Source of the DNA: Streptomyces sp. NBC_01591 | GTDB lineage: Bacteria > Actinomycetota > Actinomycetes > Streptomycetales > Streptomycetaceae | DNA length: 64,000 nt | NCBI RefSeq assembly: GCF_035918155.1 | Contig: NZ_CP109327.1 | Coordinates: 372,001 to 436,000 of the forward strand | Direction of reading: 5' to 3' | In this document: positions 1 through 8,141 of the stretch, one piece after another | Layout: every line of letters begins with the position of its first letter | Position numbering within the stretch: position 1 is the first letter of the stretch | Position numbers and translations under genes: made by a program | Notes under the pieces: model-generated | Databases searched by the model: none | Told to the model about the DNA's origin: nothing | The model's input: only the letters and a program-made list of their open reading frames with translations

Positions 1-524
1 TCCGCAGATCAGTGGCCAACCACCTCAACGACATCAGCCGTGACCACCCCAACATCGCCACTGGTGTCGCGGCGCGCTGGCTGAGCGAGCCGGCACCGAC
101 GACGACCCGGTTGGTACGGCACGGCCTGCGGACCCTGATCAAGTCCGGCCACGCCGGAGCCCTTACGCTGCTCGGCCACTCCCCGGACAGTCCCGTCGCT
201 GTCGAGGGCCCGCACGCCCACGCCTCAGAGATCCGGGTCGGCGACTATCTGCTGTTCGACTACTCGGTGACCAACGCCCACAATCAGACCGCTCACCTCG
301 TCATCGACTACGTCGTCCACCATATGAAAGCCAACGGGACCCGCACTCCCAAGGTCTTCAAACTCACCACGCGGTCCCTGGCTCCCGGCGAGACGTGGCG
401 CGCGACACGCAGACACTCCTTCAAGCCGATCAGCACGCGGCGATACCACCCGGGTGTCCATCTGGTGCAGCTCCAGGTCAACGGCCGATCCCACGGGGAA
501 GCCTCGTTCACGCTGCTCTGCTGA
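1..524 (+). CDS. DNA alkylation repair protein (AlkD-like HEAT family), 5' end outside window
   Basis: The C-terminal part of an AlkD-like alkyl-base repair protein; the frame is open from base 3 and the start lies upstream. The visible sequence begins in the conserved helix 'SVANHLNDISRDHP' and continues with 'RHGLRTLIKSG', both typical of the HEAT-repeat DNA alkylation repair family. These proteins bind DNA and excise N3/N7-alkylated purines. The following ~110 residues form the beta-rich tail seen in the longer members ('VFKL', 'HSFKPISTRRYHPGVH'). The GTG at base 12 is an internal Val codon of the conserved helix, so it should not be taken as the start. The end at 'FTLLC' followed by TGA is intact. 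Confidence 0.82.
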   Translation, partial: RRSVANHLNDISRDHPNIATGVAARWLSEPAPTTTRLVRHGLRTLIKSGHAGALTLLGHSPDSPVAVEGPHAHASEIRVGDYLLFDYSVTNAHNQTAHLVIDYVVHHMKANGTRTPKVFKLTTRSLAPGETWRATRRHSFKPISTRRYHPGVHLVQLQVNGRSHGEASFTLLC

Positions 525-827
525 GGGCAACCGCCTCGCATCCTGCTTCGGTGGCGTATCCGCCATCGCGCCGCCACCCTCATGGGGCTTCCGGTCGGGG
601 GTGGCGCCGTGGAGAACGGCGGCCTCATGGGCATCGCGGGCGGCCTGGGCGGCGTCGCTGTGGCAGCTCCAGCCGTGGAGGGCTCGCCTCCGCTCTCGCG
701 GAGAGCACCTTTCTGACCTGGCACGTTAGAGAGGGTTTGCCATCTCCTGAATTTCTCGCTGGAAGGCGATCAGGGTGAGGCCGTCGAAGTCGAGGGGTTC
801 GCGGCGGCGGGTGCCTGCTGTTCGTAG
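525..827. other. Intergenic stretch with no recognisable gene
   Basis: About 300 bases between the AlkD-like stop and the kinase remnant. Both strands are open in several frames because of the high GC content, but none gives a recognisable protein. On the minus strand about 35 codons ending near 729 (ending 'EIQEMANPL') look protein-like but could not be assigned. Confidence 0.4.
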
Positions 828-1215
828 TTGGAAGCCCTGCTCGCCGACACCACCATCGACACCGCCGGCCGCGTCTCCAGCCGGCTCCTTGCGGCGCAGG
901 CCCGCAACGCCCGCCCCGCAGTCGAAGCAGCACGGCGGCAATGGTTCGAGCGAGCTGCGTTTGTCACCGATGTCTTCACCGAGAACCCGGACCTGGACAC
1001 CGACCGCACCCGCCTCCTGGTCGCCCGGGCCCTGGACCGCCTTGCCTCGGTGCCGATGTGCGAGAGCCACCTCGACCACGGGATGCCCAACGCGTTCCCT
1101 TCCGGGGTGATCGACTGGCAGCACCACGCCCTCGCCCCGCTCGGCTACGACGTCTACCCGATGGACATCGCCGCGTTCAAGGGCGGCAACAAGGGCTACA
1201 CCTTCACGCGGTCGG
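828..1215 (+). pseudogene. Phosphotransferase (APH/choline-kinase-like) remnant, truncated at both ends
   Basis: A ~125-codon fragment of an aminoglycoside-phosphotransferase-fold protein. The catalytic-loop pattern HxDxxxxN is visible as 'HLDHGMPN', followed by the metal-binding 'GVIDW' that takes the place of the DFG motif, and then 'APLGYDVYP'. The N-lobe is missing, since the frame has no plausible upstream continuation. The reading frame loses similarity after 'NKGYTFT' at about 1205-1215, exactly where the SUKH gene on the other strand also loses its end. The substrate cannot be inferred from this fragment. The family assignment rests on motif spacing only. Confidence 0.55.
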
Positions 1216-1791
1216 GCCGTCGAACCGGTCCCACTCCCTGTAGTCGTCGCCCGTGACGAGGATGGGCCACCGGTCGGGGTCGGCGCCCTCGGTGAGCCAG
1301 TAGAACGAGGTCCGCTGCTCTGTGCTCGCCCACTGCAGCAGGCCTCCCGGGGCCGGGTAGAGGTGGTACGGCTCCCATGGCTCGCCACTGTCCTCTGCGG
1401 CCGCCCGGGCCCAGAACTCGTTGAACTCGACGAGGTCGAGGCTGCCGGGCGGGCCGTTGGGAATCAGGAGGCCGAGGTAGTCATCGAAGTCGCCGTAGCC
1501 GAACCGCTCGACCAGTTCCTTGTAGTCTCTGGGCAACGCTGTCCCGAGCCGGGACTCGACCGTCGCCCAGTCGACAGCGGCGTCGCCCCGCTCCCGTGTC
1601 CATCCAGTGACGGCGGCGACCTCGTCCACCCAGGACCTCTCCTCCGTCGGCCCGTCCGGCTGCTCCTTCGGAACGGCTTTCGCCACCGGCTGCTGCGATG
1701 TTCCGACCTGCCCGCCCGGCTGCCGAGGTACGGCCTCCGCGTCCGGCTGCTGCTGCACAGCCTGCCCGGCCACCAGCACGACGGGCCTCAC
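1204..1791 (-). CDS. SMI1/KNR4 (SUKH) family protein, 3' end probably lost
   Basis: SUKH superfamily protein; members are often immunity proteins of polymorphic toxin systems, but no toxin gene lies next to it. The fold-defining segment runs from about residue 60 ('VESRLGTALPRDYKELVERFG') through 'DFDDYLGLLIPNGPPGSLDL' to 'GLLQWASTEQ' and 'WPILVTGDDYREWDRF'. The last expected ~25-40 residues are absent: the frame stops at 'DGPTA', which overlaps the end of the convergent kinase remnant, so a deletion junction is likely here. The first ~50 residues are low-complexity (Gln/Pro/Val-rich) and the GTG start at 1791 is tentative. Confidence 0.68.
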   Translation of the reverse strand: MRPVVLVAGQAVQQQPDAEAVPRQPGGQVGTSQQPVAKAVPKEQPDGPTEERSWVDEVAAVTGWTRERGDAAVDWATVESRLGTALPRDYKELVERFGYGDFDDYLGLLIPNGPPGSLDLVEFNEFWARAAAEDSGEPWEPYHLYPAPGGLLQWASTEQRTSFYWLTEGADPDRWPILVTGDDYREWDRFDGPTA

Positions 1792-2059
1792 GACCCCGTC
1801 GGCCCGGACCGCACCACAGCCGATCCACCAGTCGGCGTACTACCACGCGCGCATCTCGACGACCTGGTCCTCGAAAGGGGTGAGGAGCGGTGCTCCGTTG
1901 CGTCCGATCACCGTCGGATCGACGTACTCGTCCATGGCCAGGTTACGCAACCGTCCGTACTGGACGGTCAGTTCCTTGCTCAAAGCCCTCAGGTCGACGG
2001 CCTCATCCGCTGGTAGGCAGGCATGGTCCGCACCATGACCGGCCCGGCCGCACAGCAAG

Positions 2060-2335
2060 TCTTGCCGGTTGTGAGCCACCAGGGTGTGAACGGCAGCAAG
2101 CAGTTCCTGTTCATCCATGACCGGGCAGTCAAGCTGCTGCGGCGTCCGGATGTCGCGTTCCGCGCGGTGTCGGACGACACTGCCCGCCACCAAGTCAACC
2201 ACGCCCAGGAGCGGGGCCGACAGGCCCGCGAGCACTTCAAGGAGACCAGCCCCGTCGCGCCGGCGGTCCGCAGCATCGACCGGTCGGTGGAGCTCCTGGA
2301 CCTGGTCACCACCCTTGGTGTCGACGACCAGGTGC
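2060..2335 (+). pseudogene. DUF6192 family protein remnant
   Basis: An internal fragment of a DUF6192 protein, a Streptomyces-typical family of unknown function. The signature 'LLRRPDVAFRAVSDDTARHQ' is followed by 'HFKETSPVAPAVRSI', helix-rich and characteristic of the central part of the family. Neither the N-terminal helix-turn-helix-like part nor the C-terminal third is present. The downstream edge runs into the 3' end of the convergent antiporter gene. An open frame on the opposite strand (1840-2120) overlaps this remnant and is discussed under rejected items. Confidence 0.62.
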
Positions 2336-2367
2336 CGCTTGCGGGCGGTCGCGCATGCCCGGCTGGG

Positions 2368-3660
2368 TCATACATGTCCGTCTCGCCTGCCGTGCCGGTG
2401 ATACTTGGCGGCGCCTGCCACCATCCCCCGGATAGGCAGTTCATCCACGGTCGGGCCGACCGGGGGCGGGCCGGTGACGGCTTCCGCTCTTCCGTAACGT
2501 TGGGCGAGAGGAGCGGAGACGATGCCGTGTGCGAAGACACTGAGCAGCACGGTGCAGGCGACCACCGGGACGATCGTCTGCGAGGCTGACGGTTCCAGTT
2601 CCTCGACCGCCAGCAGGCCGAAGATGACGGACGCCAGCCCGCGTGGGCCGAACCAGCCCACGAACAGGACGGTTTTCCTGTCCAGGCCGCTTCCGGCCAA
2701 GGACAGGGCCACTGGCACCATGCGTACCACCGTCAGGCTCAGCGCCGCGTAGAGCACCGCCTGCCAGGTGAGGTGATGGACGGCGGCCGGTACCAGTACG
2801 GCACCGAAGAGCAGCCACACCAGGACGGAAGACAGCGAAGCGGACTGCTCGACGAACAACAGCACGCGCCGTGGAGCGCCGTGCGTCGATCCGAAGGCCA
2901 GACCGGCGACAAAAGCGGCGACGAAGCCGTTGCCACCGATCGCGATGGCTGAGGTATAGCTCAGGAGGGCCAAAGCCAGGACGCCCGCTCCGGCGACATC
3001 CTCGGTGGCCCAGCCCCTGCGCAGGGCGGAGCGCAGCAGCCATCCGGCCGTCAGCCCGAGCACCGTGCCGTAGGCCAGACCGATGGCGAGTTCCACGAGG
3101 GCGCCTCCGGGGGCATGGGTTTCCGACGTACTCCCGGCCGCGGCGACTCCGGCCAGGGCGAGCACGACGAACGGGGTGGCGATACCGTCGTTCAGACCGC
3201 TCTCGACGTTGATGAGGCGGCGAATCCTCGCGGGCACCACCGGATTGACCATCATCGTGGCACCGAGCGCGGCGTCTGTCGGAGCGAGGGCGGCCGCTAC
3301 GTACAGCGCAGCCCAGCCCGACACCCCGGGGAGGAGGCCCATGGCCAGCAGGGTACCGAGACCGATACACATCGGCAGCCCGAGCAACAGAAGTCGCACA
3401 TACAGACCGAGCTCCGGGCGCAGGGCCCGGAATGACAGCCGTGCGGCATCGGTGAAGAGCACCCAGGCCAGCGTGACCTCGGCGAGTGTTCGCACCGTCC
3501 CGGGCGAGGGGGCCAGGTGCAGTACGCCGATTCCTTCGCCCAGCAGCAGACCCAGCAGCACGAACGCGACGGGGGCCGTGAGTTCGACGCGCGCCAGTCG
3601 CTGCGAGTACAGACCCCAGAGGAAGAGGAGAAGCAGGATCAGTGAGAAGGTTCCATCCAC
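2368..3660 (-). CDS. Na+(K+)/H+ antiporter, NhaP/CPA1 type
   Basis: Integral membrane cation/proton antiporter of about 430 residues with roughly 12 hydrophobic segments. Diagnostic features are 'APTDAALGATMM' (the conserved TDA region), 'NVESGLNDG' (the ESGLNDG signature with the ion-binding ND pair) and 'VGWFGPRGLASVIFG' near the end. Such proteins exchange Na+ or K+ for protons at the plasma membrane. The start is set at the GTG at 3660, preceded by GGAG at good spacing; the 55 codons upstream in the same frame are not membrane-like and lack family similarity. The hydrophilic C-tail after 'RYGRAEA' is ~35 residues. The gene stands alone. Confidence 0.86.
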   Translation of the reverse strand: MDGTFSLILLLLFLWGLYSQRLARVELTAPVAFVLLGLLLGEGIGVLHLAPSPGTVRTLAEVTLAWVLFTDAARLSFRALRPELGLYVRLLLLGLPMCIGLGTLLAMGLLPGVSGWAALYVAAALAPTDAALGATMMVNPVVPARIRRLINVESGLNDGIATPFVVLALAGVAAAGSTSETHAPGGALVELAIGLAYGTVLGLTAGWLLRSALRRGWATEDVAGAGVLALALLSYTSAIAIGGNGFVAAFVAGLAFGSTHGAPRRVLLFVEQSASLSSVLVWLLFGAVLVPAAVHHLTWQAVLYAALSLTVVRMVPVALSLAGSGLDRKTVLFVGWFGPRGLASVIFGLLAVEELEPSASQTIVPVVACTVLLSVFAHGIVSAPLAQRYGRAEAVTGPPPVGPTVDELPIRGMVAGAAKYHRHGRRDGHV

Positions 3661-3852
3661 CCTGGACTCCGTAATCGAGGCAGCATCGTCCGCGAAGGCC
3701 CGATTCTCGGCGGGTGCGGCGTGCTGAGGATCCAACTGGGCAGAATGACTGCAGGTTTCACTCGACCAGTGGAATGCACCGACGATGCACGGCCGTACGC
3801 CATTTGCCGGGAAGGAATCTGTCAAACGAGCGGTGTATCGGGGTGGTTGGGT

Positions 3853-3990
3853 TCACTGGCGGCCTCCGGAGAGGCGGCCGTCGAAGGCGTTGAGTGCGGT
3901 CCTCCAGCGCATGGTCCAGCGGTCCTGGCCCTTGTTGGTGGGGTCCAGGCACATGATGGCCATGTCGACGCGCTTCAAGTCGGCGGACGC
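3853..3990 (-). pseudogene. IS256-family transposase, C-terminal scar
   Basis: Only the last ~45 codons of a mutator-type (IS256) transposase remain: 'LDPTNKGQDRWTMRWRTALN' followed by 'AFDGRLSGGRQ' and a stop. The same C-terminal pattern (LDPTGxGxxRWxxRWxxALNxFD) recurs in the remnant at 14,566-14,792, but the two are divergent copies. Its upstream edge meets the terminator palindrome of the FMN reductase gene. Confidence 0.7.
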
Positions 3991-4029
3991 CTGTGAGGTC
4001 CTCGTAGCTCCGCTACGAGGACCTCACAG
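3991..4029. terminator. Perfect 17-bp stem-loop (factor-independent terminator)
   Basis: A perfect inverted repeat with 17-bp arms beginning CTGTGAGGTCC and a 5-base loop CTCCG, lying 18 bases downstream of the stop of the FMN reductase gene. There is no long U-run, as is common in Streptomyces terminators. Confidence 0.8.
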
Positions 4030-4047
4030 CAATGCAGCGAGCTGTGC

Positions 4048-4647
4048 TCACGCTGGGTAGGGAGCAACCTCGCGAGCTGACCGGAGCGCCTTCGCCCACC
4101 AGGCCAACTGATCGAGCATCGTCTTGGCGTACCCGGGGACCCCGGGGTCGAGCGGACGATCGTCCTGCCACGCCGTGAAGTAGTTCGGGAAGGCGAGACC
4201 GTCGCGAATCGTCACCGCGTGCAATTCGGTCAGCACGTTCTCCAGGTGCAGCACCGCGTGCCGGCCACCGGCTGCGCCGCCGTAGCTGACGAAGGCAACA
4301 GGCTTGGCCGTCCACTGGGTGAAGTGCCAGTCGATGGCTGCCTTCAGCGACGCGGGATAGCTGTGGTTGTACTCCGGCGTGACCACGATGAACGCATCAG
4401 CGCCCTCCAGAGTCGACGTCAGTGCCGCCATCCCGGCCGGACGAGGATATGCGTCGCCGGCGGACTTCGGCGATGCCGCAGGCAGGGACAAGGGGATGTC
4501 GATCTCGGCCAGATCGACGACGTCCACGTCGAAACCGCCGTGTATACCCGCCTGTTCAGCGACCCACGAAGCCACCACCGGCCCGAACCGCCCTTCGCGG
4601 ACGCTTCCGACGATGATCACCAGCTTGTGCGTGTTCTTGTTCTCCAT
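4048..4647 (-). CDS. NADPH-dependent FMN reductase
   Basis: Flavodoxin-fold cytosolic flavin reductase of 199 residues that transfers electrons from NAD(P)H to FMN or quinone-like acceptors. The FMN phosphate loop is 'GSVREGRFGP' near the N terminus, and the family signature 'VTPEYNHSYPASLKAAIDW' is complete. The start is the ATG at 4647 ('MENKNTHKLV'); the longer open frame upstream crosses the divergent promoter and is not used. It is divergently transcribed from an XRE/MmyB-type regulator 113 bases away, and an inverted repeat lies between the two, so control by that regulator is likely. A strong stem-loop follows the stop codon. Confidence 0.88.
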   Translation of the reverse strand: MENKNTHKLVIIVGSVREGRFGPVVASWVAEQAGIHGGFDVDVVDLAEIDIPLSLPAASPKSAGDAYPRPAGMAALTSTLEGADAFIVVTPEYNHSYPASLKAAIDWHFTQWTAKPVAFVSYGGAAGGRHAVLHLENVLTELHAVTIRDGLAFPNYFTAWQDDRPLDPGVPGYAKTMLDQLAWWAKALRSAREVAPYPA

Positions 4648-4687
4648 GCCCACCACGATCGGGCCGTTCCGTAACCACAACCAGACC

Positions 4688-4724
4688 GTGCCGAGGCTGG
4701 CCCCGGCAGGGCCACCCTCGGCAC
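4688..4724. promoter_or_regulatory. Inverted repeat in the divergent FMN-reductase/XRE promoter
   Basis: Two perfect 9-bp arms, GTGCCGAGG and CCTCGGCAC, separated by 19 bases, sit midway between the two start codons. Position and symmetry suit an operator for the adjacent regulator (inference). A TACCCT sequence at 4749-4754 could be the -10 box of the regulator, which would make its transcript leaderless. Confidence 0.5.
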
Positions 4725-4760
4725 TCCACTCCAGGCGGGACAGCGTCCTACCCTCATGGC

Positions 4761-5597
4761 ATGAGTACACCGCTGGGCGACTTCATCCGGGCCAAGCGTG
4801 ACAGCATCCAGCCGGCCTCGCTGGGGCTGCCGGATCGCGGCCGCCGCCGATCACCGGGGCTGCGGCGCTCGGATCTCGCCACCCGGGCCGGTATCAGCGT
4901 CGAATACCTGACCCGCATGGAACAGGGCCGTGACCGCAATCCCTCGGTGGCGGTGATGAACGCGCTCGCCGACGCACTCAGTCTCGATCCCTCGGAGCGC
5001 AACCACCTGCGCTACCTCGCGAAGATCACCGGCGGCGAATGCGCCGCTCACGCCCGGCCCGCACCACCGCGCCGTGACGTGCGTCCGACCGTCCTGAAAA
5101 CCCTCCGGCTACTTGAACCCGGCATCGCCATGGTGACCAACCGGCTGGGCGACGTCCTCGCCCACACAAGCGGATACGAGTCGGTGACGAGCGGAACCGG
5201 ACTGCTCGACGGCGACAACCCAAACCTCACCCGCTTCGTCTTTACCGACTCCCGCGCCCGGACGTTCTTCGCCGACTGGGACGACATCGCGGACGAGCAG
5301 GCATTCGATCTGTGGCTCGGACCGTCCGTCGAGAACACCGAGTGGCTCACCGCGGAACTCGCGCCCCTCGCCGGCCCCGACTTCACACGGCGCATGAACC
5401 GTCACCTGGTTCCGCAACGCGGCGTCCTCCGGCTCAACCACCCGTCCGGCTGCCAACTCCAGCTGATCCGTGAGACGCTCGAACTCCCCTCGGATGCCCA
5501 ACAACTGGTCGTCCTCCTCCCTGCGGACGAGGAAACCGCCCAGGCCGTCGACCAACTCCGCCACCGGCCACAGGGCCGGCTCCGCGCCATCTCGTAA
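4761..5597 (+). CDS. XRE-family regulator with MmyB-like sensor domain
   Basis: 278-residue transcription factor. Residues ~10-80 form a Cro/CI helix-turn-helix ('LRRSDLATRAGISVEYLTRM', then 'EQGRDRNPS'), and residues ~105-270 match the MmyB-like ligand-binding domain common in Streptomyces ('GDVLAHTSGYE', 'NLTRFVFTD', 'LRLNHPSGCQLQLIRE'). MmyB-like domains are thought to bind small hydrophobic ligands; the ligand is unknown here. It is the divergent neighbour of the FMN reductase and is the obvious candidate to control it. The ATG lies about 7 bases after a -10-like TACCCT, so the mRNA may be leaderless. Confidence 0.87.
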   Translation: MSTPLGDFIRAKRDSIQPASLGLPDRGRRRSPGLRRSDLATRAGISVEYLTRMEQGRDRNPSVAVMNALADALSLDPSERNHLRYLAKITGGECAAHARPAPPRRDVRPTVLKTLRLLEPGIAMVTNRLGDVLAHTSGYESVTSGTGLLDGDNPNLTRFVFTDSRARTFFADWDDIADEQAFDLWLGPSVENTEWLTAELAPLAGPDFTRRMNRHLVPQRGVLRLNHPSGCQLQLIRETLELPSDAQQLVVLLPADEETAQAVDQLRHRPQGRLRAIS

Positions 5598-6128
5598 CAC
5601 GCCTCGCCGAATCCGCCGACATCGCGCCGTGGTGAAGGTCTCTGCAGGAGCCGGAACGGGCCCGCCCCCGGCTGGCATCGACCCCGCACGTGCACCTGAC
5701 ACCCACGGCGAACCCGGCACACATCCGCCGTTCCGGAATACGGGCCACCAGCCTTATCGTCCGGTTCACCACTACGGCATCAGGCGGCGGACTGTTGTCC
5801 CGCGCTCGGTTGGATTGAGGCAGCAGGCCCGGGGGCGGCGGAGAGAATCGGCTCGGTCCGGCCGGCGAGGTGGCCGGGCCGGACCGAGGAAGGGGTAAGT
5901 GGGATCGTGAAGGACGGGTTGCCTGCCCGGTGAACGGTCCCATGAGGCTTCCGCCGTACGGTGCGGGGCTTGCCCCCAGGATGGCCGTGGCGGGCCAGGG
6001 CCATCGGGTGGGGCTGTCCGGACCGTGAGTGGAGGTGGCAGAGGCGGCCGCCGGCCTTCTGCTCGGTCAGCTTCTGGTGCTGTTCAGCCGCGTTCGGCCT
6101 GCGGACTGAAGGTCAGCCGGTTCGGCAG
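5598..6128. other. Intergenic region without recognised gene
   Basis: About 530 bases. No frame on either strand gives a protein I recognise. It contains one strong stem-loop at 5852-5888 (separate entry), probably the terminator of the minus-strand remnant that follows or of the upstream regulator gene. Confidence 0.45.
5852..5888. terminator. 12-bp perfect stem-loop
   Basis: Arms CTCGGTCCGGCC and GGCCGGACCGAG with a 13-base loop. It lies between the XRE gene (plus) and the tail-like remnant (minus), so it could end transcription from both sides. Confidence 0.55.
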
Positions 6129-6482
6129 CTATCCGATGAACTGGAAGCTGAAGCCGCGGTTGCTGCGCTGCCCGGCGCTGTTGCCGGTGACGATGACGAT
6201 CCGTCCGGGTTCGATGACGGCGGCCTGGGTGCTGTTCAGGGCGTACCAGCCGTCTCCCCAGACGTTGGAGGTGACGCTGGGCAGCGTCGTGAAGGGGTTC
6301 TGGAAGACGATGGAGTAGCGGCCTTCGTTCTCCCTGGTCACCCAGAAGTCGCCGCTGCCGCTGGCGGCGCTTCTGTCTGCGTTGACGTTGCCGAACACCA
6401 GGCGTCGGCCCGTCGCCGTGGTGCCGCAGCTCTGGCCGGAGCCGGTGGAGGGCCGGCCGACGGTACGGGTCAGCCCGAGCCT
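6129..6482 (-). pseudogene. C-terminal beta-sandwich domain of a tail-fibre/adhesin-like protein (remnant)
   Basis: About 110 codons ending 'RGFSFQFIG'. The repeating pattern 'GNVNADRSAASGSGDFWVTR' and 'GRYSIVFQNPFTTLPSV' resembles the small beta-sandwich modules found at the end of phage tail fibres and secreted Streptomyces proteins. No proper start is visible; the frame opens directly after another broken gene. The S74-domain gene 400 bases upstream on the same strand suggests that both came from one tail-like or surface-protein locus. The family call is by pattern only. Confidence 0.45.
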
Positions 6483-6742
6483 TTACCCATAGTCGTCGCG
6501 CAGCCAGATGCGGCGGGCTTCGCCCAGCCCCTGGAGGTCGAGGTTGTCGAATACGTGGCTGTCGTCACCGGAGCTGACGGTGACGGTGCGCGCTCCAGGC
6601 ACCAGCCGTCGGTCCCGACGTAGCGGATGTATGCCGGGTAGCGGTCCAGGTCATCGGTGGTCAGCTGCGGTTCTCGGCGGCCTGGTCCCGAGCCGAGCAC
6701 AACACCCACCGGGTCTGTGCGGACGCCCGGCCGGGACGTCAC
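6483..6742 (-). pseudogene. Fragment of unknown extracellular-type protein (PLAT-like pattern), frameshifted
   Basis: Two frames together read 'RYPAYIRYVGTDGWCLER' and then 'RTVTVSSGDDSHVFDNLD...WLRDDYG' before TAA at 6483. A one-base slip near 6590 separates them. Alternating hydrophobic residues and Asp/Gly turns suggest a beta-rich secreted domain, possibly PLAT/LH2-like. Neither start nor full domain is present. Confidence 0.3.
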
Positions 6743-6904
6743 TCAGGAAACAGGCGCAGCAGAGTTTCGACGGTATGGGTCACCAGGGAGAGGTCAGCGA
6801 GGTAGCGCACCCGGTGGCGCAGGCCGGGCAGGCAGAGGTCGCAGACGCGTCATCCATCCGCAACCGCTGCACCCAGCCACAGTCAGGCCCAGCGGTTGAG
6901 ATGG

Positions 6905-7584
6905 TCAGCCCCGCGGGGTCTCCGCACCAGGTGCGTGAGCTGCCGGCTCAATCTTCTGCGCCCGGAGTTCCCTGACCTCAGCCTGAAGGTCTGTGAGTTG
7001 CCGGTGAAGTGCCTGAATCGCCACGATCACGACGCCGTTGGCATCGGTGCAGCAGATCGTCTTGTCGTCGGCTCCCAGGCCCAGGTGGGCCCGCCAGTCC
7101 TGTGCCATCGGCCCCAGGTGGCGCACTTCGTCGTCCTCCCACCGGTACCGCCATGTGCTCACAGGTAGGCCGACCACCGCGGCAAGGACATCGAACCCGT
7201 TCACACCGTCACCCGCCTCTGCGACAGATTCCCGGGAGGCTGTGGACGTCATTCCAGCGGGATTGGGCGTGTCGGGGTGCAGGCGCGCCCGGTAGGCCCG
7301 AATGCCGGCGATCCGGGCGCGGTGAAGGCGTTCGGTCAGCGATCCCATCGCACCGGGCTCACGCTGGTCTTTACGGCCCGGTCCGAGAACAGCAGGCTGC
7401 CCAGCGGGACGAACTGGGCGGAGACCTCGGGGTCGTCGTCGGCCGGGGCGGCACTCCGCTCCACTGCCCGAACCTGCGCGGGCTCGGCGGCCTCGACCGC
7501 CGAGGCCGCGCCCAGACACACCGACACGGCGGCGATCACAGCAGAGGACACTGCGGCAAGCCGGGTAGCTGTAGTAAGAGACAT
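6905..7584 (-). pseudogene. Secreted protein with S74 intramolecular-chaperone (tail-spike/endosialidase) domain, one frameshift
   Basis: Residues 1-33 form a Sec-type signal peptide (hydrophobic core 'AVSSAVIAAVSVCLGAA'). After a short linker comes the S74 start 'GSLLFSDRAVKTSVSPV', in which Ser67-Asp68 is the position of self-cleavage in this family. The rest of the domain, 'LPVSTWRYRWEDDEVRHLGP' and 'GLGADDKTICCTDANGV' with a closing helix 'IQALHRQLTDLQAEVRELRA', is in the -1 frame. The two parts join at 7343-7349, where a run of three G (minus strand) would restore one frame if it were four. S74 domains act as C-terminal chaperones that drive trimer assembly and are then cut off. Here almost nothing precedes the S74 domain, so the protein is a signal peptide plus chaperone. 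It may be inactive, or the indel may be an assembly error. Confidence 0.68.
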
Positions 7585-7691
7585 GAAGCACGCTCCGGGT
7601 TGGTCAGAGATCAGATCAACCAGGCAACGACACCGCTCCCCGTTGGTCACGAGCAGCACGACCAGACGTTGACGAGACCCAGGGGTCCGAA

Positions 7692-8130
7692 TCAGAGCGC
7701 TTCGCGAAGAGCCCGAGCGAGGAAGTTGTTCGCAGTCGTTCCGGGATGGTGAACGACGGCTGCGTACACGGTTCCGCCCGCCCGCCTGGAAACGTAGGGC
7801 GCGTGCACTCCGGGGCCTGATGATGTGCGGCCGGATGCCGTTGATGACGTAGATGCCGGCCGGGCGGGTGGAGGTGATGATCGCGTCCATGCCCCGGCCG
7901 GTGCCCTGGACGCTGAGGGTGATGCCGCGTCCCATGCTGCCGGGTGCCAGCTGCTCGGCCCGCCGTACGACCGGTGCGGCCCCGGCGCCGGAGGATGCGT
8001 TCTCCGATCCCGCCTGGTCGGCGCAGCGCCCGTTCCAGGCGGGTCGCGTCGATGTGGAGGTCCAGACCGCCACCGGCATCGTGGGCTTCGTGGCACAGCT
8101 GGAGCGCAGCAGCCTCGCCACCCCTGCGGC
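7692..8130 (-). pseudogene. Phage HK97 gp10-like head-tail/minor tail protein remnant, two frameshifts
   Basis: Three consecutive frames together give one protein: 'GLDLHIDATRLERALRR', then 'DAIITSTRPAGIYVINGIRP' and 'HIIRPRSARALRF', then 'TVYAAVVHHPGTTANNFLAR'. The ending 'HHPGTxxNxFLxxAL' is the hallmark of HK97 gp10-like proteins, which help join tail and head in siphophages. The 5' end is cut at about 8130 by the IS21 remnant. It is the clearest sign of prophage origin for the 6-8 kb segment. Confidence 0.55.
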
Positions 8131-8141
8131 GACCGTACGGT

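Noticed and set aside
1840..2120. Minus-strand ORF starting 'MDEQELLAAVHTLVAHNRQ'
   Set aside because: It looks fairly protein-like, but it overlaps the DUF6192 remnant on the plus strand, which has clear family similarity; the minus frame has none that I recognise.
3991..4029. Palindrome as an IS256 inverted repeat
   Set aside because: It is a hairpin with a 5-base loop directly after the reductase stop codon and has no partner at the other side of the IS256 scar, so terminator is the better call.
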